A stretch of 64,000 bases of DNA from an uncultured Flavobacteriales bacterium (GCA_903825395.1 CAIKAF010000004.1:1-64000), one strand, 5' to 3'. Positions 46,401-53,397 are shown, numbered from the stretch's first letter. Made by a program: numbers and translations. The notes: generated by a model from the sequence alone, not told the origin.

Positions 46401-47807
46401 ATGGATTGGGGTGTCATTCCCAACACCTTAGTAAAAGTGGCCACCGGATTTAAAAACATTTCCGTTAGCTATACCCAAACCAATGGAACTGTACTGCCTG
46501 GATACGCTGCAGGTACTGATTTGCTGGGAATGAATTTGGGCGGAGCCTCCATCGGACCTGATTTTGCTTTCGGGCGGCAATACGACGACCAAGATTTACA
46601 AAACAAAATTGTGCAGGACGCCTGGTTGGTTCGGGATTCTACTCTGAACCAAATGTTTATGCGTACCCATTCCTCAACGCTGAGCGGGAATGCCACCTAT
46701 GAGCCATTCCGAGGATTCCGAATAACCTTCAATGCCGACCGCACCTATTCAGAAAACTACCAAACGAACTATCGGTATGTGCCCAGTGAAAACGACTTCC
46801 GAACCCAAAACCCCTTGACAATGGGTAATTTTAGCATGTCGTACATGACCTTGGGTTCCTTCTTTGATGGCTTAGGGCCTAATTTCAGTTCGCCCACCTT
46901 CGACCGCATGCTTCAACACCGCAGTATACTTTCTAAACGGCTTGCCGAACAAAACCCAAACAGCAATGTAAATCCGAACGCCATCTATCAACTTGGGTTT
47001 GGAGGCAACCAAACCGATGTATTGTATTATTCATTTATTAGTGCATATACCGGCGTTGATGCAGAAGCACAGTCGTTAAACATGTTCCCTCAAATTCCCA
47101 TTCCCAATTGGAGATTGCAGTTTGATGGATTGAAAAACATACCGTTTTTCGCAGACCGATTCAAAAACATTGTACTAACGCACAGCTACAAATCGACCTT
47201 GGGCGTATCGGGATTCCAATCCAACAACGTTTACAACAACTTGAGTTCCGCCTATTGGCAATCCAATCCATTTGGCTACAGTGAATTTGGGGCAGATGGC
47301 AACTACATCAGCCGTTTCTTCTTGAATTCCGTTAGCATTCAAGAGCAGTTCCAGCCCCTCATCAAGGTTGACATGACCTTCAAAAACGAAGTTCAAACAG
47401 CCGTTGAAGTAAAAAGCAGCCGAAATGTTAGCCTAAACTTCCCGAACAATCAGGTAACCGAAACCAACTCGTTCGAGGTTAGCGTAGGCGCCGGCTACAA
47501 AGTGGCCAAGTTTAAATTGCCTTTCCTCATTAACGGAAGGCGCTTAGAAAATGGATTTAATGTACGGGCAGATATTGGCTGGCGCGACAATTCTACCATC
47601 ATCCGTAAAATCCAAGAAGAAGTACAGCAAATCACCGCTGGTCAACAACAAATCACCATCAAGATTTTCGCGGAATACGAACTGAGCAAATCCATCACCG
47701 CTCGGGCATTTGTAGACCATATGGGTACAAATCCATTCGTATCAAATCAGTTTCCGAACAGCACCACCAACGGGGGCATTAGCGTACGCTTTACCTTGCA
47801 GCCATAA
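40422..47807 (+). CDS. sprA: Cell surface protein SprA, T9SS translocon (giant barrel)
   Basis: About 2,461 residues. SprA forms the giant outer-membrane beta-barrel of the type IX secretion system, through which the T9SS cargo seen elsewhere in the window leaves the cell, and supports gliding. Evidence: exceptional length, early family segments (LGKIDIRATGSAELIMGIRVNTN, split here for clarity; FQFDQNIQVNVTGSIGDK), repeated VSNDP, YVDDFE-like motif GVSYIDDFEAAE, and a barrel-type end (GGISVRFTLQP). The start is uncertain: no ATG precedes the signal peptide core (LMFAFVVFTSTALAQ). GTG at 40422 or TTG at 40428 fit best; the open frame runs back to a TTG at 40380 inside ruvA. Confidence 0.93.
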   Translation: MRLFCAHTKWFKQKALQACLMFAFVVFTSTALAQVDTNNHRFMGGVGATEEEVSYDPDLKQYLIVKKIGGAEISRQYLSEKEYRTRQSAREIMDYWKKKEKEKSSGKESNSLIPKINLANIPAGLGKIDIRATGSAELIMGIRVNTNQNPSIPLAQRTITTFQFDQNIQVNVTGSIGDKIKLGTNFNTEAVFAFENQLDLKYEGGEDDILQLLEFGNVNMGLTGQLIQGSSSLFGVKNKLKFGRWEITSVFSQQQGQRQNITVQGGAQVTEFDLPAAKYEANRHYFLGDYFKNNYDQANQTLPYITSPVNITRIEVWVTNRINATENIRNVVAILPLGENLPNPSGYPSNGVNGFDPAGLAPQVRDITSQYLFNQLNNGTQIEKLTNARLLAQNEYTFHPLLGYISLNQALNADEVLAVSYEFTAGGQTYKVGEFSQDLSSPSALVVKLLKSSNLDINEANWPWMMKNIYSIGGFNIGQQDFTLNILYQDTETGVKVNYFPNAPGVSGTPLLQLFNLDRLNPQGDQQKDGFFDFLEGKTIIAQNGRIIFPVAEPFSTRYLAQIFTKANQSNPGIDIQAMTERYAFDQLYENIQELAELNQEKNRFYLGGSYKGASGSEISLNAFNVPQGSVTVTAGGQTLLENTHYTVDYAIGRVRIIDDGILSSGLPINISMENNATFNIQQKRLMGTHVDYKLSKNLVAGATIMNLSELPLTQKIDIGNEPVNNTIWGVDLNFSRELPFVTRLVDKIPGIDTKAPSLLTFNGEFAHLIPGFNGVIDANGENGVSYIDDFEAAETAIEIKSPLQWKIGSVPQDNPAFPNGGFFDDLRYGFNRAKLTWFTLDPLFFRQNTQTPANVSNDPLMRANNYLREVRPMEVFPGFQPNYTQQQINQQVFDIHFYPGERGPYNFDINNFDESISDRIALKNLKSNFGLLMRRMETTNWDAANIAYIEFWMMDPYQANDLNQLKEWDVGTPGATNRNLLPGGGGDLLLQVGNLNEDFLRDGRMSYENGLPTPEESRPTIETAWGKIPLLQPINQNFDNLPANRDLQDVGYDGLNDQEEGSFFQAFMNDVELKFAGNPSALQDLRDDPAGDNFRHYAGLSYDNSTNIPGENYIHNRYKHFLGPDGNSPAENNTEAYGVVPNSEDINVNYTLDQPESYYQYRISLRQNDLDDIGENFITDILNTTVSVPGPSGGTINKPVKWIQFRVPIYAEQRERFGNISDFRSIRFMRMALKEFDDDVFLRMATMQLVRSDWRVFQGLIADVADIWQEGADFNSTTVNIEENTQKAPFPYVLPPGITREIDPANPQLQQLNEQSLVLNACDLKDGEGKAVFKNSELDLRAYRYVRMNTHLESRDNSILDSNDVSIFVRLGMDASENYYEYEIPLKPSDVSIQPNAASGDPNKDFAYRENVWPADNLVSIELKLLADLKLRRNTEGENPNLIYSDLIDGARISVRGNPNLANVRTILIGVRNPSKKNNPWQTGQPQPDDGMAKCVQVWVNELRATDYFESGGWAALARTTLDLSDFGQVGLSVGTTRFGFGSIEQRPQDRSRENTTNLDLTTKFELGKFFGKEAGVSIPVFFGYSGSIASPQFNPLDPDILFTDALGALPTDFSRDSLSRLVEEVTDRKSFNINNMRKQRGKDAGKPKLYDISNFSASYSYTEELFRDTKTEFNNTFQHKASLTYGFSPTVTYWEPFKRSKKLKSPWLKFVKDFNLSFMPKRLGFSANVLRDWNEFKLRNTTRYDLLIETTYRKNFTWTRNYEFQYNPTRALTLTFSATNNSRIDEPEMPLDSLVRPRTSFLGRNTRYTHRFDANYSVPINKFPWFDWVNVTAGYGGDFSWTASNLEQTPQSGQFTLGRWGNVVQNNQTLKLNGQFNMNTLYRKSDYLKKLHATPQKNKEKDDEPITDSSKVKIKIVSWKSPKPLSFKKDRKRTIKHQLKTEDVEVVVLAQNGDTVKGKVEVVDDRRIRFIAASDASGAAVSITGKRIRKKMDWGVIPNTLVKVATGFKNISVSYTQTNGTVLPGYAAGTDLLGMNLGGASIGPDFAFGRQYDDQDLQNKIVQDAWLVRDSTLNQMFMRTHSSTLSGNATYEPFRGFRITFNADRTYSENYQTNYRYVPSENDFRTQNPLTMGNFSMSYMTLGSFFDGLGPNFSSPTFDRMLQHRSILSKRLAEQNPNSNVNPNAIYQLGFGGNQTDVLYYSFISAYTGVDAEAQSLNMFPQIPIPNWRLQFDGLKNIPFFADRFKNIVLTHSYKSTLGVSGFQSNNVYNNLSSAYWQSNPFGYSEFGADGNYISRFFLNSVSIQEQFQPLIKVDMTFKNEVQTAVEVKSSRNVSLNFPNNQVTETNSFEVSVGAGYKVAKFKLPFLINGRRLENGFNVRADIGWRDNSTIIRKIQEEVQQITAGQQQITIKIFAEYELSKSITARAFVDHMGTNPFVSNQFPNSTTNGGISVRFTLQP

Positions 47808-48653
47808 AGCCAATTATTGAGGCGTATACAGAGAGAATTTTATGGCTTCCCGTTTAATCTCACTGACCCAATTTCGACCCTTTTTTTTAAGGAAAATGGA
47901 GGTGTTCAAGGGCCAGATTAAACCTGCCTTTTCATAAAATTCATAGTTTACATGTAGATTTTTGTTCGCCCCCCCTTATTCTCAACCGTTGAGTAAAACT
48001 TAAAAAATCATTTTTTTGAAATTACCCAAACTGCCTTCTGCCTTTATTTAGCACGCCCTTTGGAAATTTTAATCCATGAAAATGTCTGTTCCTAAACCAA
48101 AAAAATGGCCTTCCACCTTGAAACTTTGATAATCCTCGCGTAAATTCGTAGTTCATCGATGAAACGTTAAAAAGGAACACTTCGTCACGTATTTGGGGTG
48201 GCGAAGAATAGTTAGGGCACTTTTTGGAGTGAACTACGGGAATCTGGGGAAGTTGAAAAATGGAACCAGGTTCGCCTTGGGGAGTCTCAGAAAAGCTTTC
48301 TGAATCGTGCAAAGGAAACTTTGCTGGTGCGGGAAGCGGGAGCATGGGAATGAGACTGGATGAACTGGCAAATTCATCCTTTTTACAGGAGGGAAAATTG
48401 GAAGGGGATTTGAGGAGGAGGGGAAAGAGGAGGGGGTCAAATAAAATTTCAAGTTTCCTTTACGTCGGGGAAAACGTTGGCGACCCGAAGGGCGCGAGGC
48501 AACCTTTTTTGGGTAAAGCTTAAGCGCAGCCTTCAGGAAATCGCTATTGGCGGCAACCTCATTTCCCCAAAAAGGGAAGCCCGACCCCATTCCCCCCAAG
48601 CCCCCCAACACCTCCAACACAAAGTTCAACCCACCATAAAAGCCAGGAGTAGG
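47808..48653. other. Long intergenic region, no gene recognised
   Basis: About 850 bases after sprA. Open frames exist on both strands (48022-48345 and 48234-48629 minus, 48260-48523 plus), but they overlap one another and show no domain, signal peptide or normal amino-acid composition. Parts are purine-rich (around 48390-48440). It could be decayed coding DNA. Not identifiable by eye. Confidence 0.5.
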
Positions 48654-48800
48654 CCGCGGCAGGGATTGAACAGGGTAGCACGCAGGGGGGCGGAGCCTGG
48701 CCCGCGCGGCGCGGAGGCGACTTTAGGAGCCCCCGCAAGCCCGCTGGGCCAGCCTCCCGCCCCACGCGGACTACCCGTGAAAGCCCGTCAGCCGCCCAAA
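48654..48800 (+). repeat. Large palindromic intergenic repeat, copy E
   Basis: Starts CCGCGGCAGGGATTGAA and ends CAGCCGCCCAAA. GGGTAGCACGC pairs with GCGGACTACCC. The inner arm GGGGCGGAGCCTGGCCCGC faces GCTGGGCCAGCCTCCCGCCCC with few mismatches. The centre has GAGGCGACTTTAGGAGCC. Lies just upstream of lpdA, with copy F inverted downstream of it. Confidence 0.88.
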
Positions 48801-48860
48801 TCACCCCATTCCCACACCGCTTGAACCGCGAAAATCTGCTCAGCTCTGCCATTAAATCCA

Positions 48861-48868
48861 TACCTTTG
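48861..48868 (+). promoter_or_regulatory. -7 box for lpdA
   Basis: TACCTTTG, 15 bases before the ATG at 48884, and inside the longer open frame from 48821, so the later ATG is favoured. Confidence 0.5.
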
Positions 48869-48883
48869 TGCAAAATTATCCTC

Positions 48884-50284
48884 ATGAATTCCTTTCAGGT
48901 TGTTGTTATTGGATCGGGGCCTGGCGGCTACGTTGCGGCAATCCGTTGCGCCCAATTGGGGCTCAAAACTGCGCTGATTGAAAAATATTCCACCTTAGGC
49001 GGAACCTGCCTGAATGTGGGGTGCATCCCATCTAAAGCGCTGCTAGACAGCTCGGAACATTATTACAATGCCAGCCATACCTTTGCCGAGCACGGAATTG
49101 AACTGTCGAACGTGTCGGTGAATTTCGGACAAATGATCGCCCGGAAAAATGAGGTGGTGGCCCAAACTTGTGCCGGTGTAGCGGGTCTGATGAAAAAAAA
49201 TGGAGTCACCGTATTTCATGGCATGGGTTCTTTCAAATCCAAAGGCATCATTCAGGTGCAGGGCAGCGATGGCAGCACCGAATTGAGCTATGAAAAAGCC
49301 ATTATTGCGACGGGCTCTAAGCCGTCCGGCCTTCCCGGCATTGTGCCCGACAAAAAACGCATCATCACTTCGACCGAGGCCTTGAATCTGAAAGAAATTC
49401 CCTCGCATTTGCTGGTCATTGGCGGCGGAGTCATTGGATTGGAAATGGGTTCGGTGTATGCGCGACTGGGCTCAAAGCTCAGCATTGTAGAGTTCGCCGA
49501 CCGACTCATTCCCGGTTTTGACAGTGCCATGAGCAAAGATTTGGCTCGGGTAATGAAAAAACTGGGGGCCGACATTTACACTGAAACTCGGGTAACTTCC
49601 GTAAAAAATAAGGGCAAACAAGTGGTGGTGACGGCGGAAAACAAAAAGGGGGAGACCTTCGAGTGGAATGTGCCGTACTGCTTGGTTTCCGTGGGCCGCA
49701 AGCCGTACACCGAGGGATTGAATTTGAGCGCCTTGGGGCTCGCCACCGATGAGCGGGGGCGGATTCCGGTGAATGACCACTTGCAAACGGCAGATGCTTC
49801 CGTATATGCCATTGGAGACGTGGTGCGGGGTGCGATGCTGGCGCACAAGGCCGAAGAAGAGGGCATGTTGGTGGCTGAAATCATTGCGGGGCAGCAGCCG
49901 CACATCAATTATTTGCTCATTCCGAACGTGGTGTACACCTGGCCTGAAGTGGCTTCGGTGGGGCATACGGAAGAGGAGTTGAAGTCGGCAGGTCGGGCGT
50001 ACAAAGTGGGCAGTTTCCCCTTCCGAGCCAGTGGTCGGGCGCGCGCAAGCATGGATTTAGACGGTCAGGTTAAAGTACTGGCTGACAAAGAGAATGACGA
50101 AATTTTGGGGGTTCATATCATTGGTCCTCGGGCGGCCGACATGATTGCTGAGGCCGTAGTGGCCATGGAATATCGGGCTACGGCCGAGGACATTGCACGG
50201 ATGAGCCATGCGCACCCCACCTATACCGAGTCGTTCCGCGAGGCTTGCTTGGCGGCCACAGAGAATCGGGCGATTCACATTTAA
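48884..50284 (+). CDS. lpdA: Dihydrolipoyl dehydrogenase (E3)
   Basis: FAD- and NAD-dependent E3 subunit of 2-oxoacid dehydrogenase complexes and the glycine cleavage system. 466 residues. Seen: the FAD motif VIGSGPGGYVAA, the redox-active disulfide GGTCLNVGCIPSKALL, the NAD motif VIGGGVIGLEMGSVY, the second FAD motif ASVYAIGDVVRG, and the C-terminal dimer motif HAHPTYTESFREA with the His-Glu catalytic pair. Bounded on both sides by inverted copies of the large repeat. Not clustered with E1/E2 genes. Confidence 0.96.
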   Translation: MNSFQVVVIGSGPGGYVAAIRCAQLGLKTALIEKYSTLGGTCLNVGCIPSKALLDSSEHYYNASHTFAEHGIELSNVSVNFGQMIARKNEVVAQTCAGVAGLMKKNGVTVFHGMGSFKSKGIIQVQGSDGSTELSYEKAIIATGSKPSGLPGIVPDKKRIITSTEALNLKEIPSHLLVIGGGVIGLEMGSVYARLGSKLSIVEFADRLIPGFDSAMSKDLARVMKKLGADIYTETRVTSVKNKGKQVVVTAENKKGETFEWNVPYCLVSVGRKPYTEGLNLSALGLATDERGRIPVNDHLQTADASVYAIGDVVRGAMLAHKAEEEGMLVAEIIAGQQPHINYLLIPNVVYTWPEVASVGHTEEELKSAGRAYKVGSFPFRASGRARASMDLDGQVKVLADKENDEILGVHIIGPRAADMIAEAVVAMEYRATAEDIARMSHAHPTYTESFREACLAATENRAIHI

Positions 50285-50309
50285 ATTAAACATTCAGGGG
50301 GTATTTAGT

Positions 50310-50454
50310 GGGGCGGCGGACGGGCTTTCAGGGCTAATCCGCGGTTGCCGGCGGCTGTCCCAGCGGGCTTGCGGTGGCTCCCAAGGTCGCCTCCGCGCCA
50401 CGCGGGCCAGGCGCCGCCACCCTTGCGGGTTAGCCTCTTCAATCCCTGCCGCGG
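50310..50454 (-). repeat. Large palindromic intergenic repeat, copy F
   Basis: On the minus strand it starts CCGCGGCAGGGATTGAA and ends CGCCGCCCC. GGCTAACCCGC pairs with GCGGATTAGCC. The inner arm GGCGGCGCCTGGCCCGC faces GCTGGGACAGCCGCCGG. The centre has GAGGCGACCTTGGGAGCC. Opposite orientation to copy E, 1.5 kb away, with only lpdA between. Confidence 0.88.
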
Positions 50455-50790
50455 GGGTGGTCATAAGTACACTGTGCTCGGTTTATAATCCAGCCGGTGA
50501 GATTTCTTGATTTTAGGCGGCTTTTAAACCTGGCTGACAGCAGTTGTAATACCCAATTTAACGGGCTGGGGGTTTGGATTTGGGTTTAAATCAGGTATAA
50601 TTTTAGCTAAACCTCATGAATCTCTGAGGAACCTCAGTCCGCTCCAGTACAAACAAAAACAATAGCAGTCATTAGGTTTTTAAAGGCATACAGCACAAAG
50701 AATAAGTCCGAATAAAATGCGACGACAAAGTCAGCGCATTAAAAGAGAAGATTCTCCGTGACCGAATCAATATCCCTGACGGGTTGCTCC
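50455..50790. other. Intergenic, nothing recognised
   Basis: About 335 bases between repeat copy F and the transposase remnant. No open frame, RNA gene or clear repeat is visible. It may contain the decayed end of the IS91-type element. Confidence 0.4.
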
Positions 50791-51160
50791 TCAGCAGAGC
50801 CCGTTTCCGTTTCTTGATTGGCAAAATGAAATTAAACACAAATTTGTATAATTAAAACCTGTCCTAAAAATGGGGTGGTTACAACAGGAAATTGATTTTT
50901 TGGCCCCGCCCAAAACTCCGATGGGTGGACCACGGGAGCCGAAGATTTCAAGCGTAATGAGCTTACCTTTTTTGCAGCAGGGGCAACGGCGGTGTAGACT
51001 TTGTACAACCGCAACGGCAGGAGCAGCCTCACTTAGTTGTTTCTGCAAAACTGGTAGGCGTCTGGCCTTGGCTGTGATGCTCAAAAAGCCATAATGCCTA
51101 ATGCGTGCGAAGCCCTTGGGGAATGTCAAAAAATGGGGTATTTTTGAGAGGATTATTTAT
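50791..51160 (-). pseudogene. IS91-family transposase, C-terminal remnant
   Basis: The minus frame keeps the C-terminal hallmark of IS91/IS801-type Y2 transposases: LTFPKGFARIRHYGFLS, then CPCCKKGKLITLEIF with its CxxC, then GSRGPP. Only ~110 of the usual ~380 residues remain; the catalytic HUH and Tyr domains are missing and an in-frame TAA ends the upstream reading near 51157. The open frame ends at 50791. Not functional. It abuts the cassette array on its other side. Confidence 0.7.
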
Positions 51161-51189
51161 TTAAATAAGGAGTTTTTAGAGGAACTGCC

Positions 51190-51918
51190 GTTAGGTGCCA
51201 TTCCGGAAGCCTATAGATAAGATGACAATAAGTGAAGCAAAAAGTATTTTAGGTTTAACGCAAGGGGCACAATGCCCGAGTGATTTGAAAAAAACATTCA
51301 AAAAGTTAATGCTTCAGTGGCACCCTGACATTGCCATCAACAAAGGAATTTCATCTCAAGAGGCGACAGAAAAAAGTCAACAAATCATTTTAGCGTATGA
51401 AATCTTGTCTGAAAATTTAGCCTCATTAGATGGCGAGACATTTGAATACACTTATCAATCGTATTATCAGTATAAAACTGCGACAAAGAAAAACTATAAG
51501 CAATATTACGACCACAACATAGACGAAATTGACGCAAGTTTCGTAAATAGGATTACTGTAAAATCTTCAAATGTCAAGTGGATCGATTATATCAGAGATT
51601 TGCAGATATTGGTGGTTCGATTCAAAGGAAGTTCAGGATATTATCTCTACTATGACGTTCCTGAAAATATCTTTGAAAAATTTCGTACGACGGAGTCTCC
51701 TGGGCGATTTGTGCATCAATATTTGCGTGGATATAAATACGATTCTTATGGTATATATGCTGATTGGCTGAATGTCTATAAAAGTTTGAGTGAAATAACA
51801 GACAATTAGAGCGGCACCTAACAGCACCTTTGCAAAAAAGCGGTAATGTACGTTGAAGTGAACATTTTTAAAAGAACAATTGCGGTTCGCAATCCGCTTC
51901 TTCGCAATGCTGCAAACC
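51190..51918 (+). mobile_element. Integron-like gene cassette 1 (DnaJ-KTSC)
   Basis: Begins at GTTAGGTGCC (51190-51199); the exact reverse complement GGCACCTAAC stands at 51813-51822, 4 bases after the gene stop. An attC-like fold follows and ends at GTTGG, where the next cassette starts. GTTAGGT fits the integron core site GTTRRRY and ACCTAAC fits RYYYAAC. The gene has no obvious promoter of its own. No integrase gene is in the window. Confidence 0.65.
51222..51809 (+). CDS. J-domain protein with C-terminal KTSC domain
   Basis: 195 residues. An N-terminal J domain (residues ~1-65) has the HPD tripeptide in QWHPDIAINKG, needed to stimulate an Hsp70 ATPase. The C-terminal ~70 residues are a KTSC domain (KSSNVKWIDYIRDLQILVV, SGYYLYYDVPENIFEKF, PGRFVHQYLRGYKY), a small domain seen in mobile or phage-linked proteins. 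Together they suggest a co-chaperone aimed at a nucleic-acid or phage-related partner; this is inference. More AT-rich than the core genes, in keeping with transfer. The ATG at 51222 is inside the cassette; the longer frame from 51195 would start within the boundary repeat. Confidence 0.8.
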   Translation: MTISEAKSILGLTQGAQCPSDLKKTFKKLMLQWHPDIAINKGISSQEATEKSQQIILAYEILSENLASLDGETFEYTYQSYYQYKTATKKNYKQYYDHNIDEIDASFVNRITVKSSNVKWIDYIRDLQILVVRFKGSSGYYLYYDVPENIFEKFRTTESPGRFVHQYLRGYKYDSYGIYADWLNVYKSLSEITDN

Positions 51919-51925
51919 GTTGGCA
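51816..51925 (+). other. attC-like recombination site 1
   Basis: 110 bases: ACCTAAC (51816-51822), 6 unpaired bases, TTTGCA (51829-51834), a long variable centre containing the hairpin ATTGCG-GTT-CGCAAT, then TGCAAA (51911-51916), 2 bases, GTTGGCA (51919-51925). Outer CTAAC/GTTGG and inner TTTGCA/TGCAAA pair, with more unpaired bases on one arm, as in folded attC sites. Confidence 0.6.
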
Positions 51926-52003
51926 ATCCAAACAAAAAACCTAAACCACCTTGTAAATTAGAAAATAATCCTATAAATTTGTTACCTAAATAGACAACAC
52001 CGT

Positions 52004-52237
52004 GTGCCGACTGTAAAAACGATTGATAACATAAAGATTGACATTTACTCGCGCGACCATCCACCACCGCACGTTCATGCGAAATTCGCTGAATTTGAAG
52101 AGTTGATAGAAATTGAAACGTTGGAGACTTATGCGGGAAAAATACCCAAAGCACAGAGAAAAAAAGTAACAGACTGGGCGGCAAACAACCAAAAATTCCT
52201 TTTGGAGATTTTCAATAAATTAAATCCAAGGCCATGA
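52004..52237 (+). CDS. DUF4160 protein, putative toxin-antitoxin partner
   Basis: 77 residues beginning with GTG. The family core is clear: IDIYSRDHPPPHVHAKFAEF with the DHxPPHVH motif, and AQRKKVTDWAANNQKFLL. DUF4160 genes are usually followed by a DUF2442 gene and are thought to form type II toxin-antitoxin-like modules; the activity is not established. The stop overlaps the next start by 4 bases (ATGA). Confidence 0.82.
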   Translation: MPTVKTIDNIKIDIYSRDHPPPHVHAKFAEFEELIEIETLETYAGKIPKAQRKKVTDWAANNQKFLLEIFNKLNPRP

Positions 52238-52755
52238 GACAGAAAATTAAGATACCCAGAATAGTAAAAATCGAAAAGATTTCAGGACATAAAATCCAAT
52301 GCATGTTTAACAACGGTGAGTCCCGATTGCTTGACTTTGAAAAAATTTTCAAACAATGGAATGTAACCGAAAACGATTTTGAATATCCGCTCCTTGACGA
52401 AAAAAAATTTAAGAAAGTAAAACTCAGAAATTATACCTTATCATGGCCAAACATTGAAATTAAAGTAAATGGAGAAAACGGGGAAAACTTGAACGTGCCC
52501 TACGAAATCGGGGCTGATGTTCTTTTCGAACTTAGCGAAGATGTTAAAGAGCCTTCAAAATACCGATACGGCAGACTGATAAGAAGTGCCAGATTAAAGG
52601 CAGGATTGACGCAAGAGCAATTAGCCATGAAAAGCGGGACAACAAGATTTTATATTTCACGCATAGAAAATGATAAGACCGACCTTGAGATGTCGACATT
52701 TCGAAAGATCGTGGAAGCTGGACTTGGAAAGAGACTTAAATTGACTATCGAATAA
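52234..52755 (+). CDS. DUF2442 and XRE-type helix-turn-helix protein
   Basis: 173 residues. The N-terminal ~85 residues are DUF2442 (MFNNGESRLLDFEKIF, WPNIEIKVNG), and the C-terminal ~60 are an XRE helix-turn-helix (IRSARLKAGLTQEQLAMKSGTTRFYISRIEND). The likely antitoxin and autoregulator for the DUF4160 partner, with which it overlaps. A fused DUF2442-HTH form fits a repressor-antitoxin role (inference). Confidence 0.85.
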   Translation: MRQKIKIPRIVKIEKISGHKIQCMFNNGESRLLDFEKIFKQWNVTENDFEYPLLDEKKFKKVKLRNYTLSWPNIEIKVNGENGENLNVPYEIGADVLFELSEDVKEPSKYRYGRLIRSARLKAGLTQEQLAMKSGTTRFYISRIENDKTDLEMSTFRKIVEAGLGKRLKLTIE

Positions 52756-52763
52756 ATTACGAT

Positions 52764-52821
52764 TGCCAACAGCTCATCTTTCGGGCGGCGCATAGCGCCC
52801 AACATGAAAGATTCGTTGAAC
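52764..52821 (+). other. attC-like recombination site 2
   Basis: 58 bases, near the minimal length of known attC sites. TGCCAAC (52764-52770), AGCTC, ATCTTTC (52776-52782), an inner hairpin GGCGC-ATA-GCGCC, GAAAGAT (52806-52812), TC, GTTGAAC (52815-52821). CAAC/GTTG and ATCTTTC/GAAAGAT pair; the unpaired bases (5 against 2) give the asymmetry expected of attC. Confidence 0.65.
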
Positions 52822-52866
52822 GAACCGCTGCATTCCCCCTATGGGTTTTTCTATATGATTTTAGAG

Positions 52867-53040
52867 GTGTAGAGGTCAGCCTTTCGGGCGATAATGACCT
52901 CAATGCCCTTTGGAGTAGAGGTTTTTACGGAAAACTTAACTTCATGAATCAAGGTGATAAATTACGCGTGCTCTATTGTATTTGTTGCGGTTGATGAGCA
53001 GGGAAGTAAAAGGAAACTTCAGGTATTAAACGTATCCCAC
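52867..53040 (+). pseudogene. Decayed fragment, possibly acyl-CoA thioesterase
   Basis: In pieces of frame, the plus strand reads TSMPFGVEVFTENL, then a TGA, then NYACSIVFVAVDEQGSKRKL. This resembles the strand order of hot-dog acyl-CoA thioesterases (SMEVxVEVFxENL...AxxTFVAVDENG). There is a frame change and an internal stop, and the rest of the gene is missing. The identification rests on a short match. Confidence 0.35.
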
Positions 53041-53255
53041 ACGAATAACACCCCGCCCAGACCTTCCTTCATATTGAGGGCTCGATTTTTCCTCCAAGGG
53101 GAAAATGCCGGCAGCCTTGATTCAGGCAAGGAAAACCTATGTGCTGTTGGAATTAATCTCGGCTGCCTGAAAAGTTCAACCGTGCCCACCCAACCCCACC
53201 CACTTCATTTTGATTAAAAAAGTACCCCCAACACAAAAATTACCCCCAAAATCAA

Positions 53256-53287
53256 TTTGGCATTATGCACATATCGCATTATATTTG
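53256..53287 (+). promoter_or_regulatory. Promoter of tRNA-Gln
   Basis: TTTG (53256-53259), exactly 20 bases, TATATTTG (53280-53287), 10 bases before the tRNA. The best match in the window to the Bacteroidota -33/-7 pattern. Confidence 0.7.
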
Positions 53288-53297
53288 CACCCTCAAT

Positions 53298-53367
53298 TGC
53301 CCGATCGTCTAACGGTAGGACCGCAGTTTTTGGTACTGCTTGTGGTGGTTCGAATCCATCTCGGGCA
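53298..53367 (+). tRNA. tRNA-Gln (TTG)
   Basis: Acceptor TGCCCGA/TCGGGCA, D-loop TCTAACGGTAGGA, anticodon stem GCAGT/ACTGC around TTTTGGT giving anticodon TTG, T-loop GTTCGAATC. No CCA is encoded. A terminator follows 3 bases later. Confidence 0.93.
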
Positions 53368-53370
53368 ACG

Positions 53371-53397
53371 AAAGCGCTCTTCGGAGCGCTTTTTTTG
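53371..53397 (+). terminator. Rho-independent terminator after tRNA-Gln
   Basis: AAAGCGCTC, TTCG, GAGCGCTTT, followed by TTTTT. Third TTCG-loop terminator in the window. Confidence 0.9.

Larger units (their letters stand above)
51919..52814 (+). mobile_element. Integron-like gene cassette 2 (DUF4160 + DUF2442-HTH)
   Basis: Begins at GTTGGCAATC (51919-51928); the exact reverse complement GATTGCCAAC is at 52761-52770, 6 bases after the last gene. Then an attC-like hairpin ends at GTTGAAC (52815-52821). The boundary sequence differs from cassette 1, but each matches its own partner, as expected when a cassette closes into a circle. Confidence 0.65.

Noticed and set aside
48234..48629. Minus-strand open frame after sprA as a hypothetical gene
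   Set aside because: Overlaps another long frame on the same strand and reads mostly Pro/Ser/Phe low complexity; neither is supported by a start signal.
51190..51822. Insertion sequence with 10-bp terminal inverted repeats around the DnaJ-KTSC gene
   Set aside because: There is no transposase inside and no flanking target duplication, and the next unit has a different inverted pair. Cassette boundaries explain both units better.
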